From Meira nashicola (Eukaryota > Basidiomycota > Exobasidiomycetes > Exobasidiales > Brachybasidiaceae): a stretch of 64,000 nt of DNA. Made by a program: the position numbers and the translations under genes. Under the pieces are notes generated by a model. It was given only the letters and a program-made list of their open reading frames with translations. It was not told where the DNA came from and ran no database searches. The DNA lies in contig BCJU01000001.1 of NCBI GenBank assembly GCA_001600355.1, positions 3,679,178 through 3,743,177 on the forward strand, given 5' to 3'. Of the stretch, positions 1-10,321 are shown in pieces. Positions within the stretch are counted from its first letter, which is position 1; the number at the start of each line of letters is the position of its first letter.

Positions 1-1589
1 AAAGTACTCGCCATATTTCCATACTCTATTCTATATTTTCATATGCAAAATTACGCACGAACGAATGAACGCAAATGAATGTAGAAATTTGAGTCTATGC
101 GTTAATGTTTCTTTTTTCTTCAAAGCTTTGATTAAGTCTTTCTTTGCGCGGCTTCCGCTACTCGGCACCGATGTTCTTTCTACGTGAGAGCTCCGCCTCC
201 TAATTAAAATTGCAACAATTGCTGGCGAGAATGTCTTTTGATGTATACCTGCAGCGGTTGAAGTGTGATCGAGACACAGTGATAGTCTGATTGAAGTGAA
301 TGTGCAGATTTTGATTAGGATGAATGCTTTGCGATTTAAAGCACTTTCAGATCACCGATTGATCAAACTTGAACGGTTTCAACAGTCGTGCACTGTTGTA
401 ATATTTGAATGCTAGGGTATCTATCTAGTAAAACTGAAAAAAGACGAATATTGAAAGTGGAAAGATGAGGGTGATTGCAAGAATGAATGAACAAATATGG
501 GTATCCATCTCCGGACAGTATAATATTCTAGTAGATTGGAGAGGGGTTATTGTTCCCGACCCAGACTGAAATTGTGGGCGAAAGAAGGAATACACACGCA
601 AACATTCACGTAAACGCGACTTGGTGCACCGCTGCAGGGCAAAAATCATAATCGCTTAAAAGAGGACAGATGTGCGTTCTAGCAAACAAAATGAAAGTTA
701 CGCTAGGGCGAGCCAACCAAATCGGGTTTTCGCACGCTTTAAGAGGGGAGAAATGATGCGGCGGAAGACTAAGCTCACTCATGACTTCCTTCTACCATCA
801 CTTTGGCAATCGCTTTTATCAACATAATGGTAGGAATATCATTATAATTCAAATTGATATAATTTAAATCCGTAAAGATGGAGTCGACTCTAGACTGTGG
901 GATCCTCTCAAGAAATCATTCTTATTCGGTCATGTGACGATGATGTATATTTAGATGGTTGAACTGCATTTAGCCAGAACACATGATGAAATAGCTTATA
1001 TATACTCAAAAGACTTTCTGCTCTGTCGATGAACCTTGAAAGGTTGAAAGGAGGGCTTGACCGGGCAAAGTGTCTCCCTTTCTTGTAGAGGTTTGGTGTC
1101 ACACCTTAAACTCTATTTTACTTCTTCTCTGGCTATAAAATGCAAGGCTGGTAGAACAAAGCATTTGTACGTTCGCAAACATCAATGAATTTCGTTAAAG
1201 ACGATTCTCATTCTAGGATTCCGTCAATTTCTGCGATTGTTATGACAAATGCAGTCGTTGCATCAATGGGTGAGCGAAGCCCTGCGTGCGGATAGATTTT
1301 TGAAGTCTTCTTTGCGACAGGGGCAACTGCCTAAATACCCTCCTCCCTACATGATGTAACTATTTTTGACCTGCGTACGGCGTCTAAAGAGTGGCTTGAG
1401 CATAGATTTTTTGCATTAGCGCGATCTTCAGTATTTTTTACATACTTTCTGTAATTTCGCCGATTAACACATTCGACATGTAAAAATAGAAGAAATTGTA
1501 TGTGTATGTATGCGCACTATTGATAAGAGTATGTTGTTCAGCTTTTAAAGTCCTTTCCTTCCATTCCATCATCCCAAACCCATTAAAAC
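1..1589. other. intergenic, no gene seen
   Basis: No convincing gene, tRNA or repeat is visible. Short reading frames here lack domain features and a signal peptide. The last few hundred bases should hold the promoter and leader of the aquaglyceroporin that starts at 1590. Confidence 0.5.
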
Positions 1590-2741
1590 ATGTCTGAATC
1601 AGCTCCACTCTTACCTCGAGCTACCAGCTCACAACGCTCTACAACCTCTTCCCATGGAGCAACTTCACAAACACGTCGTCCACTCTCCCGCTTTCGTAGG
1701 GCATCAGAAGTTGATGCCGATCCTTCATTAGCACATAACGCTGCTTCTTCTCCTATGCTACCCGCAGCACCAGTTCATGCAACTGATTCACATGAATTAC
1801 ACGATCCTCGTTGGGCTCATCACGAAGGAGAAGCAAACATTTTAGCAAGATTTCGTTATATCTGGAGAGAAGAATTAGCAGAATGTCTAGGAACTGCATT
1901 TATCATCTTATTAGGAGCAAGTGTTGAATGTCAAACTACTTTACATTATGGAAATAACGCAAATAAACCTTATAGCTTTGGTGATTATAATTCTTGTCGT
2001 TTAGCTTGGGCCGCAGGTGTTGCTATGGGCATTTTCGTTGCTGGTGGAATTAGTGGTGCTCATATCAATCCAACAATCACGATTGCACTTTGGCTCTTCC
2101 GTGGCTTTCCAGGTAGAAAAGTTGGATGGTATATTGCTGCTCAAGTTGTAGGTGCCACGTTAGCAACCTTTATCGTTTATGCAAATTATCAATATTCTAT
2201 CGGTTTATACGAAGGTCAAGGTCTTCCAAGTTCAATTCGTACTGTCACAGGTCCACATGCAACCGCTCCACTATTTTTCACCTTTCCACAACCATGGCTT
2301 CCTGCTTCTTCGGCATTTTATTCGGAATTCCTTGCAAGTGCTGTTTTGGTTTGCGTCGTTTTTGCTCTTGGCGATAAAGGTAACTTACCAACACCAAAAG
2401 GTACCATGGCATTCGCAATGTTTATCGTTTTGATCGGTATTGGTGCATCGATGGGAGTTAATACAGGTTATGCTTTGAATGGAGCACGAGATTCAGGTCC
2501 AAGAATCGCACTGTGGATCTTAGGTTACGGCAATGAAATTTGGACACACAATAACATTTATTGGCTTTGGGCACCTTGGATCGCTGCAATTGTAGGTGGT
2601 TGCGTGGGAGGTTTGGTATATGATATTTTCATCTATACCGGAAAAGATTCATGGATCAATCGTCCAATTGGTGGTTCTAGCAATCCCAAAATATACCAAC
2701 GAGCTATTTCCGAATCAGCTTTAGAGGAAGCCGATGCGTAA
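1590..2741 (+). CDS. aquaglyceroporin (MIP family channel)
   Basis: A 383-residue intronless membrane channel of the major intrinsic protein family, expected to pass glycerol and/or water across the plasma membrane. The N-terminal ~95 residues are Ser/Thr/Pro-rich and polar, as in fungal glycerol channels. The six-helix pore follows. Loop B has the motif HINPT (N160-P161-T162) and loop E has NGARDSGPR (N297-G298-A299-R300-D301). The Asp after the loop E Arg is the residue that marks glycerol facilitators (GlpF type). Both NPA boxes deviate, to NPT and NGA, and altered boxes are also known from yeast Fps1. The tail carries the YDIFIYTG segment seen in fungal members. The start follows a run of pyrimidines and A-rich leader, and no earlier in-frame ATG fits. 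The family call is secure; the substrate is inferred. Confidence 0.93.
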   Translation: MSESAPLLPRATSSQRSTTSSHGATSQTRRPLSRFRRASEVDADPSLAHNAASSPMLPAAPVHATDSHELHDPRWAHHEGEANILARFRYIWREELAECLGTAFIILLGASVECQTTLHYGNNANKPYSFGDYNSCRLAWAAGVAMGIFVAGGISGAHINPTITIALWLFRGFPGRKVGWYIAAQVVGATLATFIVYANYQYSIGLYEGQGLPSSIRTVTGPHATAPLFFTFPQPWLPASSAFYSEFLASAVLVCVVFALGDKGNLPTPKGTMAFAMFIVLIGIGASMGVNTGYALNGARDSGPRIALWILGYGNEIWTHNNIYWLWAPWIAAIVGGCVGGLVYDIFIYTGKDSWINRPIGGSSNPKIYQRAISESALEEADA

Positions 2742-2909
2742 ACGCAAGGCTGTTGTTTTTAACCTAACGTATAGATCTAATCCAATAGAATTAATCACAA
2801 TTGCATTCGCAGAGAAGAGGGTATAATAGTAAGAAAAAGGAGGGTATAAGAACTTCCAATCTATGTTTACAAAAGTGTGAAGGGGAATAAAGAGAGAGTG
2901 TGATTTTTT

Positions 2910-5900
2910 TTAAATCAATCTGAGAATTCTTGCAACTCCTTGCAATCCGTACACTTCCAAAGGAACCTTTTGACGATAATTCATATCAGGAATAACATAA
3001 CCGCCAACGTCTAATCGAAGACGTAAATTTACATCCAAAACGATCGAGCCACGTTCTTTCAAAAATGCGGCAACGAGTTGATCTAAAGGTGTATCAAGTT
3101 TAACTACTAAAGCACCTTGAAACTTTTGAGCGTTTGGTGGAATTAAAAATCTTTGCAAGCGTGGATTACCGGAAGAATTTGATGTTCTTCTTGAGGCACT
3201 CTTTGGATCTCTTGGCGTATTTCCACTTGCATCTGTTCCATATTGACTTGCAGGTGTTCCATCAGATAATTTACCCGTTAAAACACCTTCTTTTGCGTAT
3301 GTCTTTGTTGCTTGACCAAAAGGTTGTGATCGATGATATGCTTTTACCTCTAAATGAAGTACATCGATAGGTAATCCGATTGGATTATTAATATAATATG
3401 TAGCGTCAATACTATTTGAAGTTAAAACGCTCACTCCAAGTTGAACTCTGATCAAATCCAAAATTGAATTATCACCTAAAGGATGAATAGTGATAGGAAC
3501 ATCAACTAAACGTAAAGCTTGAGTAAGAGCTGAATTGATCGAACTCTTTTTATGACCTCTAATGGCTAATTGACATGCTTCTCCGCTGAGTAAATTCGAA
3601 AGCATTTCTTGTGCAACCGTTTCTGACTTTTCTGTTGGTCTATAACGAAATTCTACACCTGAAATAGAGACAGGACCAGGATTGATGATCACTCCTTTGC
3701 CGTCTTTTCCCAAAATAACATCACCAACAAAACCATTTTTATAATAAACGCCTAAAGTTAAACTTGAATCTGGTACGTTTAACGTTAAACCTTGAGCAGG
3801 ATTATGCGATTGAACATCTAGGGAGATTTGAATGTATTTTGGATTTCCACTTTCGATGACGAAATTTGTATAGTGAATCGGACTATTCCTTAAACCATCT
3901 AAACCGATTATATCCAATTTATGTTCTTGACCAAGAGGAACACTTAAACGCAAAACACCCAAAACGGTTTTAACAGTTACATGTGCAACACCATTCAACC
4001 TAATTCGATCTGTTCCTTCTGGTCCAGTTTCGAAAATGTGTGAAATCATATCTCCCGTTACTTGTTCATCATTTTCTACGTTGAGATCAAATTGTTTCAA
4101 AGATAATTTCACTCTTCTTGAAATTGGAACGAATTGACTACTATTATTTGACGATGTAGCAACGGATGAAGTTGAAGGATGTCGAAGTAAAGCTGTCTTT
4201 GGTGAAGATGGTGATGTTGTACTGTTGTTTGACCTTGTTGTTGATGTTCCACTTGGATGACCGGTAAAGCTATTGACTGATTTACGTAATAAAGGTGAAC
4301 TGGGTAAACGTGAAGGAACAGTAGATGTACCATTTGATCCATTTGCCGGTAAAGCAACACTATTGCTTCTTCCACCTCTTTGTTCTGTAACCGGTTGAAC
4401 GTTTTCAATCGTATCTTGAGCTGCATGACAATTTGCAATCACTTTATTACCAAACATGATTTCCATAGAAGCATCGATTGATTGTAATTCAAATTGAATA
4501 GGAAAAGGTACGATGTATTGTGCTATAATATCATCAATTTTAAGTTGTAATCCTCTTCTTGCAGCAAACATTGCATCAATTTTACCAACATCAATCTTTT
4601 CCACAATTTGAATCCCACCTTTCCATTGAATTGATGCTTCAGTTTTAAACATTCGTAAAGATTCATCTAACCAAGCAAGTGAAACTGGTCTTGAACTTTT
4701 ACTTGTTGGAACCCATGCTCTTCTTCCGACGATGTCCACTTTAGCTTCCTTTCCAGCAATGAGAGTGCTAATCAAATTGTTTAATTTTTCAATAGCTTTT
4801 ATATGTTTCTCTCCTTCTCTGGCAGGAGGAGCATAAAGTGTACCTTTAACACGTAAACTTGCAGTAGATCGAGCTCTTAAGTCTACATCATCAATGCTTG
4901 CTTGACCTATATGAATATCATCTTTAACGATTGCAACTTCTAATTTTGCTATACGTAAATGAATATCTCCTGCATTTTGAACTTTAGCAATCGTACTAAT
5001 TTGAATTGCTGTATTTTGTGCGGAATTAGCAGGTGCGGCAACACTTATACTTACTCCAGCAGCAGGTGCACTCGTTTCTCCAACTATTTGTAAGTCTTCC
5101 ATACGTAAATCACTAAATCCACCTAATCCCATCACTGTAATCATCTTTTCCAATACTGCACTAAAATGAATTCCTCCTGCAGAAATTGAAAGTGGGTTTG
5201 CTAAAACTGAAAGAGTGATTGTATCAGCACGTAAGAGTTGATTGATGAAAAGTGAAAATCTTTCTGTTGCTCCAGATCCAGTCGCAGGTGAAATTCTACA
5301 ATCTGCAACGATTGGTGTTTCATCACCTGCAGTAACCGAGAGAGGGTTATCGAAATAAATGGTTGCAATCGTTTTTGAAGGATCGTTTGGTTCGCGTAAA
5401 AGTAAACCTTCATCGAATGTTGCATCTGCGTTTAAAGGACCGAAATTTGTCAAGCCAAGAGTAACTCTGGCTAAAATACCTCGATCGTCCATAGTAGTTA
5501 CGTCAATATGTTGAACTTCTACTTCAGCTCTATCTACCAATGCTTTTACGAATGGCTTACCGATCAAAGGTAATAATGCAGCAGCAGTTGCAGTTGATAA
5601 TGCGATTGGTAAATTCCTTTGTTCGATTTCCACTGCACCAGGAATACGATAATCTCCAATTGAAACTTCTGCTTCAATTTCTGCCGTTACTCTTAAATTA
5701 CCTAAAGCGTTTGCTAAAAGTGTTGCAAGATCATCAGAAGGTTCAGCTTCACGTTGAGGATTAACAGAACTTCTTCTTGATGAATTTGCAGCGCGTGAAG
5801 CTGGTCTACTTTGAGGTGGTTCAGCGAATCCTGCTTCGTTCCAATGTGCTTTTCGTAAATCTTCCAATAATTCAGAAAGAGGATTACCTAAATTGATATT

Positions 5901-7835
5901 TCGCATTCTTGCACTTTTACGTAAAATTTCGATCAAAACACGAGGATCAGGATTGATTTCCATTGGCAAGCTAACATGAGTTGGATTACCTTTACTTAGC
6001 CATAAACCTTCCCAAGGCATTCCCGTAGGTGTAGAAGTTGTTAAAGGTGAACTTAAACCACCAAGTCTCAAAGTTTCTGATTGACCATCCTCACCAAACA
6101 GAGGTTCAGAGCAAATATTGACCTTTAAAGAATGAACATGAATATCCGCCTCAAATCCATTTCGAAGCGTTGCACGAGCTACCGATTCTTTCAAATTTTG
6201 ATTTGTACCGGATTGACTTAATCCAGACGGAAGTGAATCATTGGAAACATCGAAACTATTACTTTGATTACTCCATGATTTTGATCCTTTTTCGCCACTT
6301 TCTTGACCACCACCGCCACCTTCAACACGTAATTCTGCTCCGTCCAATAAATGTACACGTTCACCTAAGGGTGGAATAGAATATTCAATGCGTACTCCCG
6401 CAAAAGTATCTGCAATCCAACGAGTATCTGAAGTTCCACTCTTTAATGAAGCTGCGTTGTAAGGAGTTGTAACAACGCATGTATTTTCGATCGATTCATC
6501 TTGCATTAATTGAGCAACTAATCTTTGTCCTGCTTTATGAGCTCTAGCAGGAAAAGAAGAAGGTGAATCATTTGCATTTGGTGGAGGTGGAATAACGATT
6601 AAAAGGTCTGCATCAATCTTGTTAGGACCAGGTTTTAAAGTGACAGGAGGTAAAGTTAAGGTACCACAACAAACCATACCAGGTGGAAGTTGAACAGTAC
6701 CGTACTTATACTTTTGTGGAGGTGATTCGACATTATCCAAAAGAGCTTGTTCATCTCGAATGCAAACAAGAAATCGTAATTCGCCAGGTTGAATGCTCAA
6801 TTGAGGATCCTTTGCCGGGTTCTCCAAAGTTAAAGTAGCCGAGAGTTGCATTCCATCTTGCGGATGACCTCCTACTATTTCTAGATGATCGATCAGTAAT
6901 CCTTGCTTTGCCGGTCTGGCTTTCTCGACGTGAAGAGGACCTGGCGACTTTTGTCGTTTGGAAAAGAGATTCTTTTTCTTGCTTTGTGTGTCTTCTGTTG
7001 TTGAAGTGGTATTCTCTACACCATTTGTCAATATTTTACCTGTTTCCCGACTTTGTCTTGTTCCGTACATTCCCGTATCGTCAAACTTCAAAGCACCACT
7101 CAAAGAACTCAAGCCTCCCAATCGAATCTCTTTCTCGATAGAAAGTCCTCCGAATCGCATTCCATACACTTTAACTTCTGCTTGTTTTGCTTGAAGAATG
7201 ATTTGTGTTCCTAAAGTAGAATCAGATTGAATGATATGCCTTACAAATCTAACAAATGATTCATGAGAAGATTCATTAACTTCAAATCGAATCTTGATTT
7301 CCGAATTAATCGTTCCAACTTTGTTAGGAAGTAAATCTAATGGCTCAATGAATGCTTGAATAACAGTCTTTTCTACACTTTTATTCGATCCTTGCGAATC
7401 ATTTGGCGTCCATGTCAAATCAACTCCTTCTAAATTTTTAAATGTTAATCGTAATCCTACTAAAGGAATCGGACCTGTGACGAGATTTGTTAATTTTATA
7501 TTACCGATTGCATGTACATTTTTACCATCTGGTTGTTGGATGTGTAAAGATGTGATTTCAATTTTTGATTTATTGATGATTCCATGAATCATTTTACTGA
7601 TCACTTGAATTCTTGCTAAACCTTTTTTGGATTTTGTGGCATTTTTTGAACGTTTGGAAGAAGAAGAAGGTATACTGTGTGATATGCTAGCACCAGTCAT
7701 ATCTTCCGAATTCGTCTCTATTTCCGGCTGATCTCGGTTGATATTATTCTTTTTTCGAAATATACTTTGTATCTTACTTGAACTGCTGCTGCCTTCCTTT
7801 CGCCGATCAAGGCTTCCACCACCATTTTGGCTCAT
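2910..7835 (-). CDS. giant repeat-built DUF3712/LEA2-like protein
   Basis: A 1641-residue protein in one exon, function unknown. After a basic Ser-rich head (residues 1-70) the chain looks like consecutive beta-sandwich modules. Each has a run of alternating hydrophobic residues (for example IKLTNLVTGPIPLVGLRLTF), then an amphipathic stretch such as ESFVRFVRHIIQ or RFSLFINQLLRA, and often a closing glycine-leucine turn (RLGGLSSL, VMGLGGFSDL, VYGLQGVARI). At least four such modules can be recognised by eye. This resembles fungal DUF3712 and LEA2-like modules, and the yeast vacuolar protein Tag1 is a possible distant relative. I see no membrane helix or signal peptide. Disordered Ser/Thr/Asn-rich linkers lie near residues 680-705, 1150-1230 and 1540-1570. 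The ATG at 7835 lies just downstream of a (CA)16 tract in the leader. Homology is tentative. Confidence 0.75.
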   Translation of the reverse strand: MSQNGGGSLDRRKEGSSSSSKIQSIFRKKNNINRDQPEIETNSEDMTGASISHSIPSSSSKRSKNATKSKKGLARIQVISKMIHGIINKSKIEITSLHIQQPDGKNVHAIGNIKLTNLVTGPIPLVGLRLTFKNLEGVDLTWTPNDSQGSNKSVEKTVIQAFIEPLDLLPNKVGTINSEIKIRFEVNESSHESFVRFVRHIIQSDSTLGTQIILQAKQAEVKVYGMRFGGLSIEKEIRLGGLSSLSGALKFDDTGMYGTRQSRETGKILTNGVENTTSTTEDTQSKKKNLFSKRQKSPGPLHVEKARPAKQGLLIDHLEIVGGHPQDGMQLSATLTLENPAKDPQLSIQPGELRFLVCIRDEQALLDNVESPPQKYKYGTVQLPPGMVCCGTLTLPPVTLKPGPNKIDADLLIVIPPPPNANDSPSSFPARAHKAGQRLVAQLMQDESIENTCVVTTPYNAASLKSGTSDTRWIADTFAGVRIEYSIPPLGERVHLLDGAELRVEGGGGGQESGEKGSKSWSNQSNSFDVSNDSLPSGLSQSGTNQNLKESVARATLRNGFEADIHVHSLKVNICSEPLFGEDGQSETLRLGGLSSPLTTSTPTGMPWEGLWLSKGNPTHVSLPMEINPDPRVLIEILRKSARMRNINLGNPLSELLEDLRKAHWNEAGFAEPPQSRPASRAANSSRRSSVNPQREAEPSDDLATLLANALGNLRVTAEIEAEVSIGDYRIPGAVEIEQRNLPIALSTATAAALLPLIGKPFVKALVDRAEVEVQHIDVTTMDDRGILARVTLGLTNFGPLNADATFDEGLLLREPNDPSKTIATIYFDNPLSVTAGDETPIVADCRISPATGSGATERFSLFINQLLRADTITLSVLANPLSISAGGIHFSAVLEKMITVMGLGGFSDLRMEDLQIVGETSAPAAGVSISVAAPANSAQNTAIQISTIAKVQNAGDIHLRIAKLEVAIVKDDIHIGQASIDDVDLRARSTASLRVKGTLYAPPAREGEKHIKAIEKLNNLISTLIAGKEAKVDIVGRRAWVPTSKSSRPVSLAWLDESLRMFKTEASIQWKGGIQIVEKIDVGKIDAMFAARRGLQLKIDDIIAQYIVPFPIQFELQSIDASMEIMFGNKVIANCHAAQDTIENVQPVTEQRGGRSNSVALPANGSNGTSTVPSRLPSSPLLRKSVNSFTGHPSGTSTTRSNNSTTSPSSPKTALLRHPSTSSVATSSNNSSQFVPISRRVKLSLKQFDLNVENDEQVTGDMISHIFETGPEGTDRIRLNGVAHVTVKTVLGVLRLSVPLGQEHKLDIIGLDGLRNSPIHYTNFVIESGNPKYIQISLDVQSHNPAQGLTLNVPDSSLTLGVYYKNGFVGDVILGKDGKGVIINPGPVSISGVEFRYRPTEKSETVAQEMLSNLLSGEACQLAIRGHKKSSINSALTQALRLVDVPITIHPLGDNSILDLIRVQLGVSVLTSNSIDATYYINNPIGLPIDVLHLEVKAYHRSQPFGQATKTYAKEGVLTGKLSDGTPASQYGTDASGNTPRDPKSASRRTSNSSGNPRLQRFLIPPNAQKFQGALVVKLDTPLDQLVAAFLKERGSIVLDVNLRLRLDVGGYVIPDMNYRQKVPLEVYGLQGVARILRLI

Positions 7836-7848
7836 GTCTTGTGAATGT

Positions 7849-7851
<3 letters not shown>

Positions 7852-7883
<32 letters not shown>
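7852..7883. repeat. (GT)16 microsatellite
   Basis: Thirty-two bases of perfect GT dinucleotide. On the minus strand it reads (CA)16 and ends 16 bp upstream of the start codon of the large DUF3712/LEA2-like gene, so it probably lies in its 5' leader or core promoter. Confidence 0.97.
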
Positions 7884-7884
<1 letters not shown>

Positions 7885-8690
7885 GCGCGTGTAGGTGAGA
7901 AAAGGATATTGATGATGATGTTATAGAACAAGAATGTTTGTAGTATCACTTTTTCATCTGGGGTACATTCTCCTTTTGTCGCTTACTCCACCAATTTCTT
8001 TTCTTCTTCTTTTTCTCTTTCAAAGCCCGTCTAGCTGAGCCCTTCCTTTCCTTACCTTATTTCCACGCATTTGACACAAATATACGCTAAGCGTGTGAAA
8101 AACCCTAAGAAAAAAGAAAAAGCAGCTTCTTACTAATAAATGCAACATCGTCTGAGCGTTTACGTGCGTAGCAACAGCCCACACTACACTCTCACTCACA
8201 CACGCACACGATGATCTGATTGATTTGAATCTCTCTTATTCGGATAACGCGTGCTCTTCCTAATAAAATTGATGCATTACGCGGCCCAGGTTTGAAATAG
8301 TATTCAATCTTTTAGCTGCCGTTCTAGAACCTTTAATTGATCGAATAGTCCATCTTGGCAACTGTAATGCATTTTCTATGCACCCCACGCTTGAAAGTTG
8401 AAATGAGAGAGAGGTCCCACAAATTGTTACGTGTTCTGATAAGCCAAATAAACAAAACTTGCATCGGCGAGAAATTTGAAAGAAGCTTTGTGCATGAACA
8501 TAAGAAATTTATAATCTAATGAATGGCATAATAGGTTGCACGCCTGGCGTACCATTCGATTGATCAGTTTCTTATGTGTAGGTAGTTTCTTGTGGTGTTA
8601 GGAATGGCTGAAATGCACCTTGGAGTAGATGATCTGGATGAAATTGCATCGAGTACAAGAACTTGCTTGTTCTTCAATCGAGCAAAAAGA
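7884..8690. other. intergenic, upstream of large gene and downstream of 5S
   Basis: No open reading frame with recognisable features. The palindrome at 8658-8675 (AAGAAC, 6-base loop, GTTCTT) lies just past the 3' end of the 5S gene. Otherwise I see nothing specific. Confidence 0.5.
8685..8689 (-). terminator. Pol III T-run terminator of 5S
   Basis: Five consecutive T on the transcribed sense (minus) strand, one base past the 3' end of the 5S rRNA gene. This is the usual RNA polymerase III stop signal. Confidence 0.8.
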
Positions 8691-8808
8691 ACTGCAGCAC
8701 CCAGGATTCCCGCGTGGTCCCCCACCGCAGTACTGACTGGGCGATACCTTGCTTGACTTTGCAGATCGGACGGGATGCAGTATTTTCGAGGTTCTATGGC
8801 CGCAGATA
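8691..8808 (-). rRNA. 5S ribosomal RNA
   Basis: Read on the minus strand, this 118-nt segment has the standard 5S landmarks in order: GGCCATA near the 5' end, GCATCCCGTCCGATCTGC, then the AGTCAAGCA internal-promoter region, GGTGGGGGACCAC, and GGGAATCCTGGGTGCTG near the 3' end. Terminal helix I can be formed: CUGCGGCC at the 5' end pairs with GGUGCUGCAG at the 3' end, so the unusual bases on both sides compensate each other. A run of five T on the RNA-like strand (8685-8689) follows directly and should serve as the RNA polymerase III terminator. It stands alone between protein genes, so 5S is at least partly dispersed in this genome. The ends are set from the helix and may be off by a base or two. 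Confidence 0.95.
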
Positions 8809-9556
8809 GAATGAAAGTGAGTGTATGCCAAATACAATTTGATGATCTTATTTATTAAATATGCATTTGCATGTCAGGAAGGTATTAATCCGTAATTTAT
8901 TAAGTTGTAAAACATTCTTACAAATTTCAGTATTGTTTTTGTTTATTGCATAATTTCAAACTTAATTGCCTGACATTTTTGTTACCGCTCATCATGAGCT
9001 GCTTCATAAACGGAGAACAAACAACCTTTATACTTCTTTTCAAGGCGAACACGGTAACCGAATTGAATACGAAAATAGACTAAATTAGACATACCTTCTC
9101 GTTCCTGAATTAAGGACGCTCAAAGAAACAAAATGAGGAACGGAAAGGGGTTGCCGATGAATCGCGGAATGAATTTGTACCTTTGATTTCCGTGGATATT
9201 TTTATATTTAGCATTAATTAATATGAGAAACACAAATGAATTCATAGCCACAAGATAGGAGGAGCACCGCTTAATTTCGGACGCCCTTGCAAGCAGGCAG
9301 GCAGGCAGGTATTTAAACACAGCATGGCTTCTTTAAGAAAGTACTTTTACGGCACCGCATTATGCGTTTATTAAGAATGAAATTGCATAGCATATGGTAA
9401 TGAATAAACAGCATAATACAAACGCTCCGAATGTACAGCAAGAATAGTTGAGAAAATCAAAAGAAGACAAAGATATATAAAGGGTCAAAAAAGTATTTCC
9501 TTCTTTTCCCTTTTTTTTTATCCTCACCTTGAAAATCAATTCAAAGTTTAGCGATC
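8809..9556. other. intergenic, promoter region of first barrel gene
   Basis: No gene seen. It includes a short CAGG tetranucleotide run near 9294-9309, a CGG-CA-CCG palindrome at 9350-9357 and the TATA box listed separately. Confidence 0.5.
9474..9480 (+). promoter_or_regulatory. probable TATA box of barrel gene 1
   Basis: TATATAA lies 83 bp upstream of the ATG at 9557. Barrel genes 2, 3 and 5 have similar boxes 73-98 bp upstream of their starts, which supports the assignment. Confidence 0.55.
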
Positions 9557-10321
9557 ATGTTCGTCACTCAACGTAACTTTTTCAATTTAGCAATCACTTT
9601 ATTCGCTTTGGCTTCTTTTGCCGCTGGTGATCGTGATACAAGTTATCCTGCTTGTGATGCAGGTCCAAATGATCACAAGATGTCAAAATATGGAACGGGT
9701 TATGCTTGGTTCACATCTGATGATCCAGTTGCATATGTTGCTTCAGGAAAAGGTGCATGTGGTTTAACATATACCGATCAATCAAACGTCGTTTGTTTAG
9801 CACCTGGTCATGTTAATTCTGCAATCGTGAACGGATGCAATAAATGGGTTCAAATTAGAAATGACGTTAATGGAGTAGTTACTCAAGCAAGAGTTTTAGA
9901 CGCTTGTGGTGCTCTTCCAAATACGACTTTTGGCTGTAATGACTTGTTTTTATCAAAAAGAGCTTTCGAGCAAGTTGCAGGAAATCAACGTTCAGCAGCA
10001 CTTGCAGCAGGTCATTTAGAAGCAAATATAACTTGGCATTTTATCGTTGAACCTTGTTGGGCTTGTCAAGCTGGTTTCCCGGGTAAATTATTAAATGGTA
10101 CTTCTGATGCTTGTATTGGTCAAGATGTTGATGGATTTTTACGTTGTGGCAGAAAACATGGAGATCAAAGAATTATTGGTAACGAATCCGGGGAGGTTTG
10201 TAATGTTGATATTGATACTTGTGAACAAGAAGAAGCAATCGCAAAAACAATCATTGCTCGTCATTCTAATGCTCCTCCAACAACAACTAGTAAGCGTTCA
10301 CTCTTCAAAAGAGATGCTTAA
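9557..10321 (+). CDS. secreted double-psi beta-barrel protein, array copy 1
   Basis: A 254-residue secreted protein. The signal peptide covers about residues 1-24, ending LASFAAG. The mature part matches the double-psi beta-barrel fold of expansins, barwin and RlpA: a GACGLTYTDQSNVVC segment, a CNKWVQI strand, then RVLDACG and FGCNDLFLSKRAFEQVAG. The last corresponds to the usual DxC...DLs..aF..la block of the fold. Ten cysteines recur at the same places in all five copies, which predicts five disulfides; this copy has a few extra. There is no intron at the WAG/FPG site that is split in copies 3 and 5. The C terminus ends with KRSLFKRDA, two possible Kex2 sites absent in the other copies. A wall-loosening or apoplastic effector-like role is inferred from the fold; no enzymatic activity is shown. 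Confidence 0.88.
   Translation: MFVTQRNFFNLAITLFALASFAAGDRDTSYPACDAGPNDHKMSKYGTGYAWFTSDDPVAYVASGKGACGLTYTDQSNVVCLAPGHVNSAIVNGCNKWVQIRNDVNGVVTQARVLDACGALPNTTFGCNDLFLSKRAFEQVAGNQRSAALAAGHLEANITWHFIVEPCWACQAGFPGKLLNGTSDACIGQDVDGFLRCGRKHGDQRIIGNESGEVCNVDIDTCEQEEAIAKTIIARHSNAPPTTTSKRSLFKRDA

Noticed and set aside
8598..8837. 79-codon frame on the minus strand
   Set aside because: It lies over the 5S rRNA gene and translates it; no protein features.
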